This document shows positions 23,321 to 38,300 of a DNA stretch of 64,000 nucleotides, one piece after another. Location of the stretch: NCBI GenBank assembly GCA_009741485.1, contig CM019216.1:46756863-46820862 (forward strand), written 5' to 3'. Both the position numbers and the translations under genes were made by a program. Within the stretch, counting starts at the first letter, position 1. The number at the start of each line of letters is the position of its first letter. The stretch is from Malurus cyaneus samueli (Eukaryota > Chordata > Aves > Passeriformes > Maluridae). A model generated the notes under the pieces. The model was not told where the DNA came from and did no database searches. It worked only from the letters and a program-made list of their open reading frames with translations.

Positions 23321-26300
23321 CTGGGAGACTAAAACTGGATGACCTGAGTAGTAGGGGCAAAAATCCAGGGAAAATATATGATGTGTGTTTGAGAATATCC
23401 AGAATATTCCCCGTTTAACTGCTGTCAAATTTTAAATTTAGAAAGAGAAGGAATCTCTTTGGATGAATACTTTAAAATAGAGCTACATATCACAGACTTA
23501 ATATCTGGCAGGCTTAAGAGCTATGACAGTGCCTTCCTTCCAAAGATAACCTAAGCCAAAGAAATGTAACTTTTTCTTTAGAAGCCAAGGAGAAAGTTAA
23601 TGAGTCTTTCATAGCCTTGAAAACATAAATCTTAAGATACCAGGATCAAATGATATGACTCCTAATTGAGCAAATCTCCCATGTATTTGCCTTGTGATCA
23701 ATCATGAACCCAAAACATGAGCAATCACCACTTAATGATGCGAAATCTCTTTCTGCACAACTTTGAACTCTGTGGGGGAATGGTACGGATACATCAACAT
23801 TCCTCCCAAAAAGATGTTTTGGACAAACTCCAGCTTGGCAGATTTTACACAACACTTGCTATCTGATTAATACAATAAACAGAGGGCGACCACTCTTTAC
23901 AAAAGAGCATTAATGGTCACTGTGCAAGAATAGCCTGGATGGATAAGGAAAACTTTATCCACATGAATAATGCTAGTTATAAAACCACACAGAATAGGCT
24001 TTCCATGTAAACAGTCAACTGAAAAAACAGGTTACAATGACTCCTTTCTTCTACTCCGTTTGCCTATGGAATGGAGCAGTGTCCCTGCAATCCTTTGCTA
24101 AAATAATTTAATCCAGTAAACTCATATTAACTTGTTCATATTTCTATTCTGTATCATAACAGCAACATTTATGTGTTTTATCTAGATATATAACTTTGCA
24201 GAATCTTTGTTCTGTGATTTGTAGTAATCTATTCTGTAACAGGATAGGTTGACACATACAAATGAACATGTAGAAATGGCAGAATCAGACTCTGAAAATT
24301 AGGATGCTTTTTCCATATTTAGAATTATTTTTTTCTCTTCATGAGTGACTACACAGCTACAGGATTGCTCGCAATGTGCCTGATACTCCATTGTAAGAGG
24401 TTCTGGAACCTGTTAGTCATCTGCATGATGCATTTCCTACAAAAATGAAGGTGTCCTCTGTCCAGGACTGTGCACTGACACAAGTGAGGGAAATAACTGA
24501 AGGGAAAAGCTGTGTGCTGATTCCAATAACAGCTGATTAAATGCTTGATAAAAGTATATGCATATAATGATATATCCATCCCAACCCCATATCCATCCAC
24601 AATTAAACTTTTGTGGGAACTTTTGCCTCTGACCAACATCCTGTACTCTCAGTAGTGAGTAGTTTCCTTTTGGCTTTTTACCAAAAATAATAACCAATCT
24701 ACAAACTGAATGAAAGCTATTCTAAGTCAATTGCCCCTAACTGAAAATGGTTATTAATCCCACTTCTCACACGGATTTCAGGAACTTCACATCCCCTCTT
24801 TGAACTCTTAGAAAGGCAGAAGCATTTTCCAGTAAATATTTCCCATAATTGTTCAGAGAATCGAAAATTCCAGACACCTTTACTTGCTAAAGACAACAAT
24901 GTTTCACTTGTCTTACAAGTCTCACTGGAAATTAGAAAGACAGATCCTGGTCACTACACTTAGAGGTTAATACACAGAGTGAGATATATATGGGAAAAAC
25001 AAACTCTTTCTCCAGCATAATGAGTTTAGTATATGGAAGATGAGAGGTGGCATCATTTTAGAAAGTGGCACCAATTTTCAAGATACAAGAGCAAAGAACC
25101 ACTCTATCCCCTATAAGTCTCTTTTCCCTTTTTGTCAAGAAAATTCAGAGTTCTGCAAAAGCTGTTGAGTTGTGGTTTATTTCTTGATGTCTAGAGAGAG
25201 TAAGAAAATTCACTGGTGTTGTGTATACTGAGAACACTTTAATTTGTATGATTCTAAGTGTTTAGTGAAAAAAAAAAAATCCAAAACATTCAAGCTGATG
25301 TTATATCAGATGGCCTTTGATCACTTGCAAAAATGGTTTCCAAAGCATGGGCACAGGACCCACAGCAAGCACCAGAGTCCTCAACAGAAGGTAGGCCAAA
25401 AATACACATCAAGAAGCACACTACCAATATAATTAGCTGACTAGCAATTAAACACTTTATCTTACTGCTTATTCTGCAGCTTGGGCCAGTCTCAAAGCCC
25501 AGTTTTCACACAGGGAGAATAGTTTAGGCAAACTCTTCCAATGGAGAAACGCAGACTTCACTGGAGTGAAATCCAGAGGTTTTACCTGACCTTCTTTTCC
25601 TCCCTCTTTAGTTACCAATAATGATATTATCAGTCTGTGGCATGATCAAGATATTCACACAGAGAAGCGATGCCTCCTGCTCTGCCCAAGCATCACCTTA
25701 TGTTTGGTTGATCAGGGCAAGGCAGAGCGACGCAGTGTGCACCTGCCTGCTTCCATTCTGCAGCTATTTCTGCTCTGCAAATACATTTCCCTACCAGTTT
25801 TTGTTCTGTTTTAGACCAATAAGAAATTTTAATAGCTATTTGAAGCAGAGGATCTGGGCCACTGTCTAAGAACACTTCAGAGTCTTTCAAATTCTGACTT
25901 TGGAGCCTTTCTTTCTTACCTGCAATTGGCACAATTTATGGCTCTAATAATGGCTATGCAAAATCTATCCAAAATCTATCATTAAGATAGCTACGTTCAG
26001 CATAGGAGTCTTACCTGCAGAGATTTTATAATTTAGTGAAATATAAATATTTGAAAACAAAGGTAAACAGACATGCATGGGGATTTGTAAGTTGTCCCTT
26101 AAACCACCTTCCCTTCATCGTTTATCATCTCATGTTAATATCCAGCATAGCTTTTTTTCCCATTTAAAACAGCAAAACATGCATTTCTAGTTGGTATCAG
26201 ATTTCAATCTCTTAGGATTATGTTTTCAGGAGATAACAGATGAGCCATCCCAGTTTCATACAATTTTCATGGGCAAAGTATCATAGATACCTGAAGGGAC

Positions 26301-29300
26301 CTTTACTTTTGAGATTACTAATTTAACATCCCTCATTTATAGACTGGACCTGACTGATGAGAATCTAGAACAAGTCTGAGCTAAGGTTTTGGGGAAGACA
26401 CAGAAATAGCTTAAATGATCTTAAATAAATAAATAAAGCTTCCTGATAATAGCATTGACTCTGATTTCTGCATGTTTCATTGCAAATTATATAAAATAAA
26501 GTATTGCTCCAATAGATCCTACAATAAGATTTCAGTCTTATCAAAACTGAAAAATGAATGGACTTTTGACAAATAGACGTTTTTGGTAGAAAAATTGTTC
26601 TGTAAGCCATGCAAACAGTTCTACATGTAATCTTGTAAAATGCTTCCTAAGAACCAGTCCTCTCACATATCAAGCAGTAATTTTTTATCATCAAATAAAA
26701 ATTTCTAATGGCAGAGCTGGTAGAGTTGCACTTCATGCACAAACTAAAAAGCCTTTTGAAAACTGACTAAAGTGCATGAACCCTACTTTTCTGATCTCAA
26801 GATGAAAGGCAGCCCCTCATTTCTTAGGTAGTGTTATTTCTATTGCTGGCATTCCATCAACCACAGGAATGTGTGGCATACAAAGCAAATAAGTTACAAG
26901 CACATCTAAACACCACCTTCTGCCTCCCCTCATTGTTATGAGAATGGATTGTATTATACTTTGCTGCCCTTTGATGAGACAGATTTTGCTCCTCATGCCA
27001 AAAAGCTTGTTTTGAACAGAAAAATAGAAATAAAAGCACTTTTTTTAAAAATAAAAGCAAGATTCTGCATGTTGGTGTTGGAAGTTACAGCAAAGCAAAA
27101 AGCTCTCATATAACAAGTTATCACTAGATCCATAGAGGTGGAGAAGAGGGGATGAACTGCAGGGGGTTAAGGCTTGACCCATCCTGTGAAGCCAAACCAA
27201 GAGCATCAGGATGAACTTGTGTTGGGACAACCCAGACCTGATAGCTCATCTTTTGTTGAACTCTCAGCCACTCCTAACAAAGCTGTTATTTTTGGGCAAT
27301 TTGCCTTAATACATAACTTGCATTCTGGTCTCCTTTAGAACAAGTGTATAAGGGAACTGATAGAGGCAAGCCCATATCTGTGGGAAGCTAACTCTGTATC
27401 CAACCAGAGGATGTTTAACTTGCAGCATCCCTCTGGCTTGTGTTACACAATCTCTACTTGAGTCAACTTGAACACTTGGCTTAACACAAGCACCCCACAT
27501 AGAAATGTTGCTTTCTTACACTCCTACTGGGCAGAAAGAGAAATGGAAATATGACCAGACCCTTTTGAATATTTACTTTAAAGGGAGGAATGAAAAACCT
27601 TCATTGTCTAAGCACTGTGCTCTTCAGGCAATAACATCCTCTTTCCAGGAACGCTTGGTACATTATCAAGAATTTTCTTTCAAATCTCATTGAGAGGCAC
27701 TTTATTTAGCAGATGTTATCTGGTGGTTAAGAAGGTTAGCAAAAGAGCAGATGTGAAAAAGGTTTGCAGTAGTTGAGCACATGAGCAAAGCGGTGTCAGC
27801 TACTGTAATTGTTGATTTGTTAGCCATGCAATGTTAAAAGGTGTGATAGCATAAAGAAGAAAACAAAAGCCTGTCTCTAGAACCAGCTTTGCTGTTTATA
27901 GGGCCTTACTCCTCTACCAAGAGATAAAAGTCAGGAATACACTCTGATATTTTTTGAACAATGCTTCAGCTATAACCAATTTTAATTCTGTCCTGATTTT
28001 CAACCACTGAAACTCTGGCCTGCGGGGATCTCGGAGACATATGTGAAAGACAAATGAACCTGACAGTAGTACAGGAACTTCTTGTAGCATATCTGACATC
28101 TGCTGAGCTCTCCTTAGCAGCCAGTACCTAATGTAAAGATTGTTGAGATGTGTGGTGGTAACAGAAAAGAATGTTCCATGTGACAAAAAGTCTTCCTCAC
28201 TTGTTTTCAGTAAACCCAAATAGAAACAAGGAAGGTTAATCTGTGTTTCAACAGCAGAAATTTATAACAGCAAGTTATGGTAACACAAGTTCTTCCCCAA
28301 TGAAGGACCTAACATATTTGGAAATGTCCAGCAATAAACTTCTTAAATAAAGCATTTATCCACTCTAATGCATTGGATGACGTTGTCATTTAACTCTGTG
28401 TCATTAATATGAGACTTTGCTGCCTCTCACCAGGAAGGTTAAAATGAATGGAAGAGGTAAAAGTGCAAGGAAGAAGGTCATACATCCTCTGTGCAGTCAG
28501 AGATGAAGAACCACCTTTGGAATGAACTTTTCATAGCTTCATTTCCAGTTCTGGTTGACTGGGGAGTTGTACCTACTACCGAGTTAACTTCTGCATATGC
28601 CTAAATATGACAAAATGTATTCAACAGCTTAGTTCACATGCTTCTGGGAGAAGATGAAACATTTCACTAGCCCACCCTCCCCAATGTATGCTACTAATGA
28701 AAATAGAAGAGCTTCCTGTCATCTCTAAAACTTGGTTCCAATGACGCCTATATCATGGCCCTCATACTTGCTCCTTCCCTCTTGAAAACAGGAAGGGAAA
28801 TTTTCTTTTTGGCATAGAAGATTGTCTTCAGGCTGGAAGAAAGGCTTGGATTCAGGGAAAGCCAATTAAATGCATTGTCCAACCAATTAGTTTTGTCTTC
28901 AAGGTTAAAGAAGGCTGATGGTTAACAGATTATGAAAGTTGCTATTGTTAAACGAGTTAATGGCTTACCTTTCACTACTTTTCCAACCAGACAAAAGACT
29001 TCTCTTCATACAGAGAAGCCCCAACTTGTGAGACTGTGAGCTGCATTGCACAGCCTTGGTTATTTCGAGTGAATTTTAAGAAACACTTGTGCAACATTTT
29101 TTAACCTTCTGGAATGTTTAGTAAAATCAGGTTTAAGAATGGATTTCTACTGTAGGGTACATTGACATTTTGAGTGTACATGGTAGTTGTTATGTTCGCA
29201 GATGCCTTATTTGCTTCATCATCGGGCAAATGCCAAAATATTTCTTTACAGAACATTTTTTGTATTCTGTTTCTAATTGACTCATCTGCTCATGCAATTC

Positions 29301-31351
29301 AGTTATTTGAATGTACAGATCAAACCAGTAGATTTGAGCAAAGAGGTAATTTGCTTGTCCCATGAAAATTCTCAAGAGTTAACAAAATTTTCACACTGTA
29401 TCTCAGGATAAACACAAGATTTAATGTCTCTGATTTGTCCCAATCAGTCATTACTGGAGGGAGTTAAAAAATGCAATTAACAAGTCAGAGACTTGATTGG
29501 TCAGTAACTCACTGATCAAGCATTTACTTAACCAAGGTGCAGTTGCCACAGTAAGAGATGCTGGGCTTTTTAGGGGTTGGAAAGATCTTGTTTGAGTCTG
29601 AAAAGTAAAACAGCCACAGCAGGGGAATAATGGGAGAATCCACTTATCACAGCCACCCAGTAACATTCAGTATGTGTGTGATTGAGAGTCAAATCCCTGC
29701 TCCAAATCCTCCACATCAAAAGCCTTGGGTGCTGTTTGCTGTATCTTAGTGAACATCTTAACAGCTCTGTATTAGATTTTCTACACTTCATATTCTACAG
29801 AAAAAATACATACATCTTGACAAGATATTTTTGTCAAAAGAAATTGTCTATCTTCAGTTCGACTGACAAAAGTCCAGCTATTTATCATGAGTCCTCTTTC
29901 GTCCCATTGTCCTGAACAATTTAACAATTCCTCTCTGACTCCAGGGTCCTTCTTTTCATTGTCTTTATGTTATTACCTAATTCTTCAGGCTTCATTTATT
30001 ATCCTCTCTTTTACTCTATAAGCAGCAGAGGACAGTAGCTACTTCATAATTAAGCGTTTTTCCCTCGGGATTTTTCTAATGCTGTTTTTTCTAAAGCAAA
30101 GCAACTAAATAAAAAAATAAATTGTGGCAATAAATGTCCACTCTGTTGTTCGGAGGTCTTGGCTAATTAATCATTTACAGATTCCAAGTGTGACAGGAGT
30201 CTTAGTCTCTGTACCTAAACTTTCTTAAAAGTTCAAACCCTCCTAATGATACCACCCAGTTTCTAGGAACTTATTCAAGGATTTTCAACAGATTTGAGAT
30301 TTTCTCTTTGCTAAATCCTATCATGTGGTCCTGAGATTATTTTCACTACCAGATTATGGCATGAGAGGGATCATATGACTTAGAGGCCACATTCTCAACA
30401 CTATCATAATTCTTCAAGGAAGACCTCCAAGAAAAATCTCCTCTCCCGTCACCTTGACTATAGATTTTACTTTGCAGAGTATTATGCTTTCCATGGGATA
30501 TTTCTGGAAACTGTTGATTTTAGTTTAGCCCAATGCTATATTTTTTTAAGGCTCAGTTCTTCATGATATATACATGCCTTCGATGAAAATATAATTCGAG
30601 AATTTAATAACATGAGAGCAAGGAATGAAAGACAGCAGAGTTCACATTACTGCCTTTGCTCATTTAGTAGAGGTGCCAGTCCTCTGATTCCTTGGGAAGC
30701 CTTTTAAAAATCTTCCAACTCTTTGGATTTTATTCCCTTAGACAAATGCCTAAACTCTTTAGTACAAAAATTGGTTATAAAAAAAAGCACACCCTGTTCT
30801 GTCCACTTCACACTGCGTGTTCTTAGGCTCCTCCTGCAAATGTCCAAGTGCACAACTGGCAAAAGTTGTTTTACTGCCCTCTGCAAATCAACTGCTGCTC
30901 TTCTGAACTGCAGAGCTTACATTTTCTCACATCTTTCAGTAAAAAAATATCTTCTTAAACCACCCCAAAAATAAACTGTGACCGCTATCTAACTTTTGCT
31001 GTAAGCTCTTTGCTCTTTTTCTCACATCCCCCAAAAGTCTTATGGTGAGAAACCATTTACAAAGCAATACCACTAAGAAGTTCAGAACAATTCTTTGCTT
31101 ATACAACCAGCAGGGTAAATTTTAATCCCCCGCTACACACACATAGACAAACTTACATAACATATAAAGGTAACAGAAAAATTTGGGAACACTGGAATAT
31201 TTAAATGGCTCCAGGAATCCACCTGGCCAGCCACTGAGAATTAACTCTAACAGAAATTACTACTTCTAGTACATCAGTTATGGATCAGATCAAAAATATT
31301 TGTCATGTCTATCTAATGCTCAATTTATGTTGTTCCAGCTCCACTCTGCCT

Positions 31352-31427
31352 GGTTTTTTTGTTTTTGTTTTGTTTTGTTTTTTTTGTTTTTTTTTTTGTG
31401 TTGTTGTTTTGTTTAATTTTTTTTGTT
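31352..31427. repeat. (TTTTG)n-like T-rich simple repeat
   Basis: About 75 bp made of T runs broken by single G (ttttttg, tttttg, ttttg units), with a short 'gtgttgttg' interruption. It is a degenerate pentanucleotide or T-rich microsatellite. Confidence 0.9.
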
Positions 31428-32303
31428 AGACAACAATACAGCTTCTGCCCTTGCAAATATACATGCAGTTTAAGGAAAAAATAATATAAATTGTGGTTTG
31501 GGAATTTCAGAACAGATTTGAAGCCTTAAATTGGACTTTGGATGGGTTTTGGGAGGGGACACATTTCTATGGTGATATAATTATTTGTGATTTTGTTTGT
31601 GTTTCTTGTGATGGAAATTTCATGGGTGCCTAATTTTAGATGCCTGAAAACAATAATGAAAAAAGATTTCAAGGTGCCATCTTTATTTAAGTGTATAGGA
31701 AATATGAAGCACGAGAAACACACATGGTAATTTAAATTTCTGTTAGGCTTTTGCAAGTGTAAGGGTGGAACAATCCATTCCAGATATTTGATAGCTTATC
31801 CTAATTATTTGGACATGTAGTTCAGAACTGGTGCCTGGAAAATTATATAAGGTCTATAGAGTCTGGACTTAAGCATGTGATCTACCCAGCTTTCATATCA
31901 CAGAAAAAAATCCTTCAGGGTTCAGCAGCATTTAGGTCATGTCCCTGCTCGCTCTAAGATAGCATGGAAGTTTTAACTAGTCTTTCAGGGGCTTTTATGT
32001 TGGATTCTGTTTTCTCGCATTCATAACTTTGATCTCATCACTTCTGAGCTCCCCAGTGGGAAAATCTTAGCCAACATTTTTTAAACAGAATGCAGGTAAA
32101 GTTTTTGCCAGTAAAAGATACCATATCATTCTATGCATTTTTTCTTTTACTTTGGTTGAATAGTCTTACTAGGTGTAATCTGATTTCAATAAACATTCAT
32201 TTATGAGGCAGACAAGTTCCATGCTGACAGTTAGTTGGGGTTAAAAAAGGTAGAAAGGAAAGAATTTGCCAGCTGTGTTTAAGGTAAACATAATGCCTCA
32301 ATT

Positions 32304-32324
32304 TTTTATTTTTTAAAAATAAAA
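32304..32324. repeat. AT-only near-perfect palindrome
   Basis: Ten-base arms (ttttattttt and aaaaataaaa) surround one central T. The composition is simple enough to arise by chance in AT-rich DNA. Confidence 0.7.
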
Positions 32325-35300
32325 TACACCTCAAAGTTTAAGTTAGAACAATGTAACCGACAAGTGAGAATTTAAAATGTCCTAAAAGATCTGAAGGTTT
32401 GAGATTGTTTTTCTCACCAAGAACGTAACAAGGACAAATAGGGAGGAGAGACCTCTAACCGTTCAAAGACAAGAATGGATAATAATATTTTTATATGTAA
32501 AAAGTAATAAAGATAATTACCAGCTTTACACTGGTAAAGCTATATTAAATTTTCAGAGACAGAAATAATATTCAGAACTTCATCAGACTATAAATAAAAA
32601 TCTAGAAATGTTTCCTTTAAGTTTTGCAGAGCCAATGAAGAATCATTAGCAGGAGAAAAAATTACTATTAACAAACACAAACTGTGCTAATAACCTTGTG
32701 CACATCTCAAAGTCACTGTGAAATCTTAATGTCAAGAACTAAGAACACAGGGTCTCATCCAACAATTCTGTGTTCATGGACAAGTCTTTATCATCATGCA
32801 AAAATCCTTGATTAATTCAAATTGTAATCCTTTGCAGAGATAAAGACAGTATTTTTCTTCCAGGAACAGCACATTTCCTTCTACCTACTGTATTCAGGGT
32901 AACATCTGGCCCTACCAAGATATCAGGTCACAGATGCATGAAAAATTATTTAAAAGGATAAGACTTGGGACCTAAGATGAAATTTTGGAAGCAGCATCAA
33001 TTTCACAAAGGAATCTAATGCACAGGAAGCAATTTATTCTCCAGAATATCTGGAATAATTGACAAATGTGTATCCTTTGTATTTCATTTCCTTTTACACC
33101 TATGATACTCAAACTTATTCAACTGCATATTTTGTCTGCTTGTTTTAATGTAAAACTGTGACTGTGGTCTGACCCTCTCATTCTTGTTGCACTTGAGCTA
33201 TTTCTGCCCCCAAATTTTATACCCAAAACTGGTATTTGACATAATTCTGTATATGTAGAGAGATACATTTTTGCAGCATAAATCTGGTAAATGCCAATTT
33301 CACTGCTTTTATTCAAGAGTGAAATATGGTGCCAATATATGCTTTAAATATTTTGGGAGGTACTCAAATTACTTAGCAATTGCTCAATTTTTGAAATTGT
33401 ACGGGTTTAACTCTCAGTAAGAATAAATGCTTTTCCAGCCACTGAAGACATTTAGATTTCAAATAATGAAGTGTTTGGATATCTTATGACATACAGAATG
33501 ATTATTGATATATGCATTCAAACACCATAGTTTCCTTTGTTCTGTATTTTGGACTTTGGCAAATGGAAAAATAACATGCAATACTGTGACTGTGTATTTA
33601 AATACATAAATTAAAATCATGGGTGATGTAGCTACATGTGTTGTAGATTGTTCCTCCTTTGTATAGATATGGATGCAATTAAGTCATATAAATCACTACA
33701 TATGTAAGTTGACTCCATGGCTTTAAAGTTAACATTTTGCTCTAACATTCTCAGCCTCCCACTATATCAGTAGTATTACAGAGGGACTCTTAATTTTCTT
33801 TAAATGTTAAACATTCATAGATGTTATTTGATATCAATCCTTTCCTCACAAGGTTATTTAAATAAAAATGGAAAAAAAGAACATTGCTTTGTTTTATTAT
33901 ATACCTGTGAGTTCATTCTCAAGACAGTAAGGTCAGAACATGTTAATTTCCTTGAATTCAAATGCACACAGCCATTATCCTGAAATATAAATATGATGGA
34001 GTTACATGAACTTAATTGCAAAAACACTTCCTGGGGCATCTGTTTAATCCCCAGCCAAATGATAAACAGCCCTTTCAGAAAGACCTGTCCCTTTGCCCAG
34101 TGGAGTCCATTAGCCACTCAGCTTTCACACCTTCCAAAACTCCTCCTTATTTGTTCTTTAGAGGGGACTCAAGTATATGTTCGTTTGATCTTTACAATGA
34201 GAAAACTGTAAGATGATTCAAGACAGTTCAAGGAGTACTCTCAAAGATAAATTCAATTAGAGCAATCAAAGGGTTTTGCTTGAGTTCAAAATTACTAATT
34301 TAGCCTGCTTTCAAACAAAATATTCTGAGCCTTTAAGAGCATGTCAATCTACAACTTTATACAATAAACATATGAAAATCAATGCCTGAGTATTAAACTC
34401 CATTTATTTTTCTGATGACTTGCTGTGAAGATAGCAGAACATGCAGAACTGTTCCCAGTGCTGGGCAGTTTCACTCCTGCAAAGGTTATTGCAAACATTT
34501 TCCTTGGTTTCATTCTTTGTGGATTTACACTCTTCCCTCTAAAATTATTGTTTTGGTGATGTTCAATTGGACAGGAATGTTAAAATGATCTTGATTTGAT
34601 CTTAGGACCACTAAAATATTATTCATGACCAGGGTGGACCTCAAAACTCAAGATCAAGGCATAACTGTTGAATCTCACAGTTTTTCCATTGAAAACACAA
34701 ATGTTTAATGCTCTCAGAATTAAAATTTCCATTGACCATAATCTTTTCTTAGAATGTTTTCTCATAACTAAGATATAATTTCTGAAGACTCATGTAGAAA
34801 ATTGAAATGTAGGATGGATACGTCTTTTTTCTTTCTAAACATATTGATTTTTTGCAGATAAATAGTTAAACATGCGAAAATAAGGGACCTTGATAATAAT
34901 TTGGCAGAGTATTTTACCAGATGCTTCAAGTGAGGCCTCATTATCAACTTGTAAGCCTGAGACTTATATGTTTGTGACTTTCTGTATTTATGACAAAGCA
35001 GGTACTTAGGTGCCCCTTCAGAGGCACTACTGAATGCCCTTGCAGCACCAAACATGGTGAATTTACAACAGGAGCTGATTTGCAGAGAGGAGCTCTGGTG
35101 TCATTGCTGCCTGCCTCAGATCAAATTTAATATAAGAACAGGGATAGCCATCCATCAACATGAAAATGTGCCTCTCACAGGAGAACAGATGTACAGCTAC
35201 CTAAACTTAGGTGACAAGTGACCTTCTAGCACCCGAGTATGTCCTGCTTAACAACTCCAGTGCTGTTCCAAAAATACACAGCTCTCCCTCCTGTAAGATT

Positions 35301-38300
35301 GTGTGCTCTACCTGGGTTAAATAACATAAGGCCTCAAAAAAATGGGACAGTATACATGTGCTCAGGCACCTGAATTTCTCCATTTGACAGAGAGTTGTGG
35401 CTTTTGATGAACTGCTAGTAGGTATTTTGCTATGTGTCCTTTGGACACAAGTATCTAATCAGTCCCATTCAGAAGAGCAGCATGGAGTTGCTGGAGGCTT
35501 GGTTTATTTTAAATTATTATTCTATATCGCTCTTGAAAGTGGCAGGTCAAGTGGGCAACCCTGTGAGTGAATCTGGAAAACAAGATTTCTGCTTGTACTC
35601 CTATTTTATACATGCATATACATCAACCTTTACCACATATTAGATTTCTAAAGCAGCTGTTCTGAGCAGAAAAGTCAAAGGGAAGGATCACTGACCTCAT
35701 CTGCTCTGTCAGTTCCTGTGTTTTTATGTCCCATTGCTGAAGAGATGTAATGCAGCCTTAAATTGTAAAAATAAGATTACCTACAAATAACAAACTTATG
35801 CCATATAGTTCCTTATTAACTCCTGTTTATGCCAAAAGAGGGTGAAATTTGTATTTCCGAAAGCAATGTAAAAGTCATCAATCCTAGGCTACATCCCTTC
35901 CCACTGAGGTTGAATTGTTTGCTTTATACAGTTGATGGACTTCTTTCCTTCTAACAGTTTATTGCAGTTATGGAAATAGGACTGGACAAAATAATTATGA
36001 AAACTCAATCAGCGGTCATGAAAAATCAAAAATCCTATCAAGAGCTCTGGAACCAGCTTGAAGGACAGCAAACAAAGGGTATTAGTTGTTATAAGCTGTT
36101 TAAAGCTGCTATTTGAAAAGCAAAGTATGCCATTTTTTCCATCAAACCCCAAAACTTTTAATGAAGAATGTCCAGTCTGTATCTGCTTTAGAAAATGTCA
36201 TCTTATCTCGAACCAAAATCTGTGTGTCAGAAGGTTGCACCAGCCAAGAAAAACAGGCTCAGAACCAAGCAAACATTCATAAGACCTGGAGGCCCATGGC
36301 ACCAATCTCATATGGGGATGTGAAAGGAACTGTGGTCATTTCAGGGCGAATGTAGGGCAATGTCCACAGCTTCCAAGCTCACAGTCTACATGAAGCTGCA
36401 AAGAAATGAACTTGTTTACTTTTCATAACTCATGCTTTCTTTAGCCTTTTCTATCTGCTATAGCCAAAGGCTTAATTCACCAAGAATGTGCTGATAGGCC
36501 AGACCAAGTAATAAAACACACAAGCATGCAGATTCTTCCCACCCAATGATCAAGAGGAAATGTAATTAACAAATGCGTTAGAGAAGCCAGAGTTGCTGTC
36601 ATGAGGATGGTGCTTGCTCCCACTGTGAACAAGGCAAATCCCACAGACAGTATGATCTCAGGTCTGTGGCTTCACAGACATGGGGTGTTAAATAACAAAC
36701 TTATCCACAGGGACCTGGTGATGAACTTACCCCACAGGAAATTAAAAGTTATTAATTAAGGCATGGGCCACTTGCTTACAGATTTAACTCTCAATTTGCA
36801 AGCTCATCTTTTAGAAATGATAAGGAAATTTCATCATACCAGTGAAATCATATTCTGTGTAAATCCTTGCAGCCTTGAAATGCAAAAATATGCAGATTGT
36901 ATTTTGTAATCCTGCCATTTGAATGGCTTTTAGTTCCAGAGAATTCAGTACACCTGGAATTACCTTATATGCATAGCCCGAGATAAATGACAGTATCTCA
37001 CAGCTGACATTTGAGAAAATCCTGGAGCTTGTTCTTACAATTCCCTCAGTATCTGTATTTCACAAAAGTATTCTTCACATTTTAAGTCTTCTATTTTTCT
37101 GTTCCAGGCAGACTTTTTCACCAGAATTTCCTGACATTTTAGTTTGCTGATGATATGAGAATAAGCTTGATAACTTCAATACTTGAGGCAGTTTCAGATG
37201 AGGGAGCTCTGTCCTGGACCATTTTCTGGCTGCACCATTTTAGTTCAGAGTGCTTTTTTTACTGTAATATCCTGAGAGAAAAAAGTACTAAGAGTCTCTT
37301 AGTGCCACTCTTACAGACTTTTCCAACAGGTTTTTCCTCTTAGTGTACATTGCAAAAAGTCAGACCATGGAGTGACAGCTGTCATTTTAACTGAGCTGTT
37401 TCTATTTTCCTATGCTCAACCATAGCAGATGAGTTCAGGACCAGAGCTCTCTACTCTATTTACTTTTACTTTACTTACATTTACCTCCAAAATGGCCATA
37501 AAATATTATATTCTGTGAGATCCTCTCATTAAGCCCACTTCATATTTGCTACCCCATTTAATTTGCACCATCTGTTCACATCTTAAACCCCTCTAGTCAA
37601 TTCTGTGACTTTTATATGGTTCTGGCTGTTCCTGCAGAAGTGTCAAAAAAACCCTCCTAAGCAGCTGAAAAAATGGTTAGCTAAGAGATTTTTTAGCTTA
37701 TTTATATTTTTAAGAAGGTATGAGGAAACTATAAAGAAATTAAAATAAATATTTGAGCATGATTTAGACTATAAATCCTAAAAAAGACCAAAGGATAATG
37801 TCTATTTCTATAATGGATGTTTCTGAAATTGGAAACATGTCTTCTGTCATTAGTGTGGCAATTACAACCCATATAAATGAACTATCAACCAATCAAGAGA
37901 ATACTATTCCCCTAGGGTGCATAAAACCATGTTTCATTTGGGATTGCATGTAATGAGCCCACTACTGTCTCTGACAAAGATCAGTGCTAAATGCTGGCAA
38001 GAAGTGTGCAAGAGGCAGAAGAAACATTGCATGGCTCTTCTCCCACTATGTCCTTCCAGCTTCTGGAAATCCATGGCACTGAGTGTTCCTGAGTTCCTGC
38101 CTGAGTTTACAACAGCATTTCTTTTGTAAATTAAGCCTTGATGGGCAGAAAGTAACTATATAAATTTTAGTAATTTTTGAACTTCTATTATTAGCTCCTG
38201 ACCTTCTCTAAGCAACTTGTAATTCAAAGATCACTCTCAAATCCCTCTCTTTACATTGTTTACATTTATTTAACTTTATCTGCCTTTTTATCTGCCAGTT

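Larger units (their letters stand above)
19161..31351. other. unassigned non-coding DNA, includes a short assembly gap
   Basis: About 12 kb with no supportable gene. One isolated N is at 19966 and a gap is at 23301-23320. Around 20913-21207 all three plus-strand frames are open together, which indicates stop-poor C-rich composition and not coding. 22830-22960 is rich in TAATTA-like homeodomain cores and is noted as a candidate conserved element. Confidence 0.55.

Noticed and set aside
23135..23428. 97-codon minus-strand frame
   Set aside because: It passes through the 20-N gap, so its continuity is artificial.
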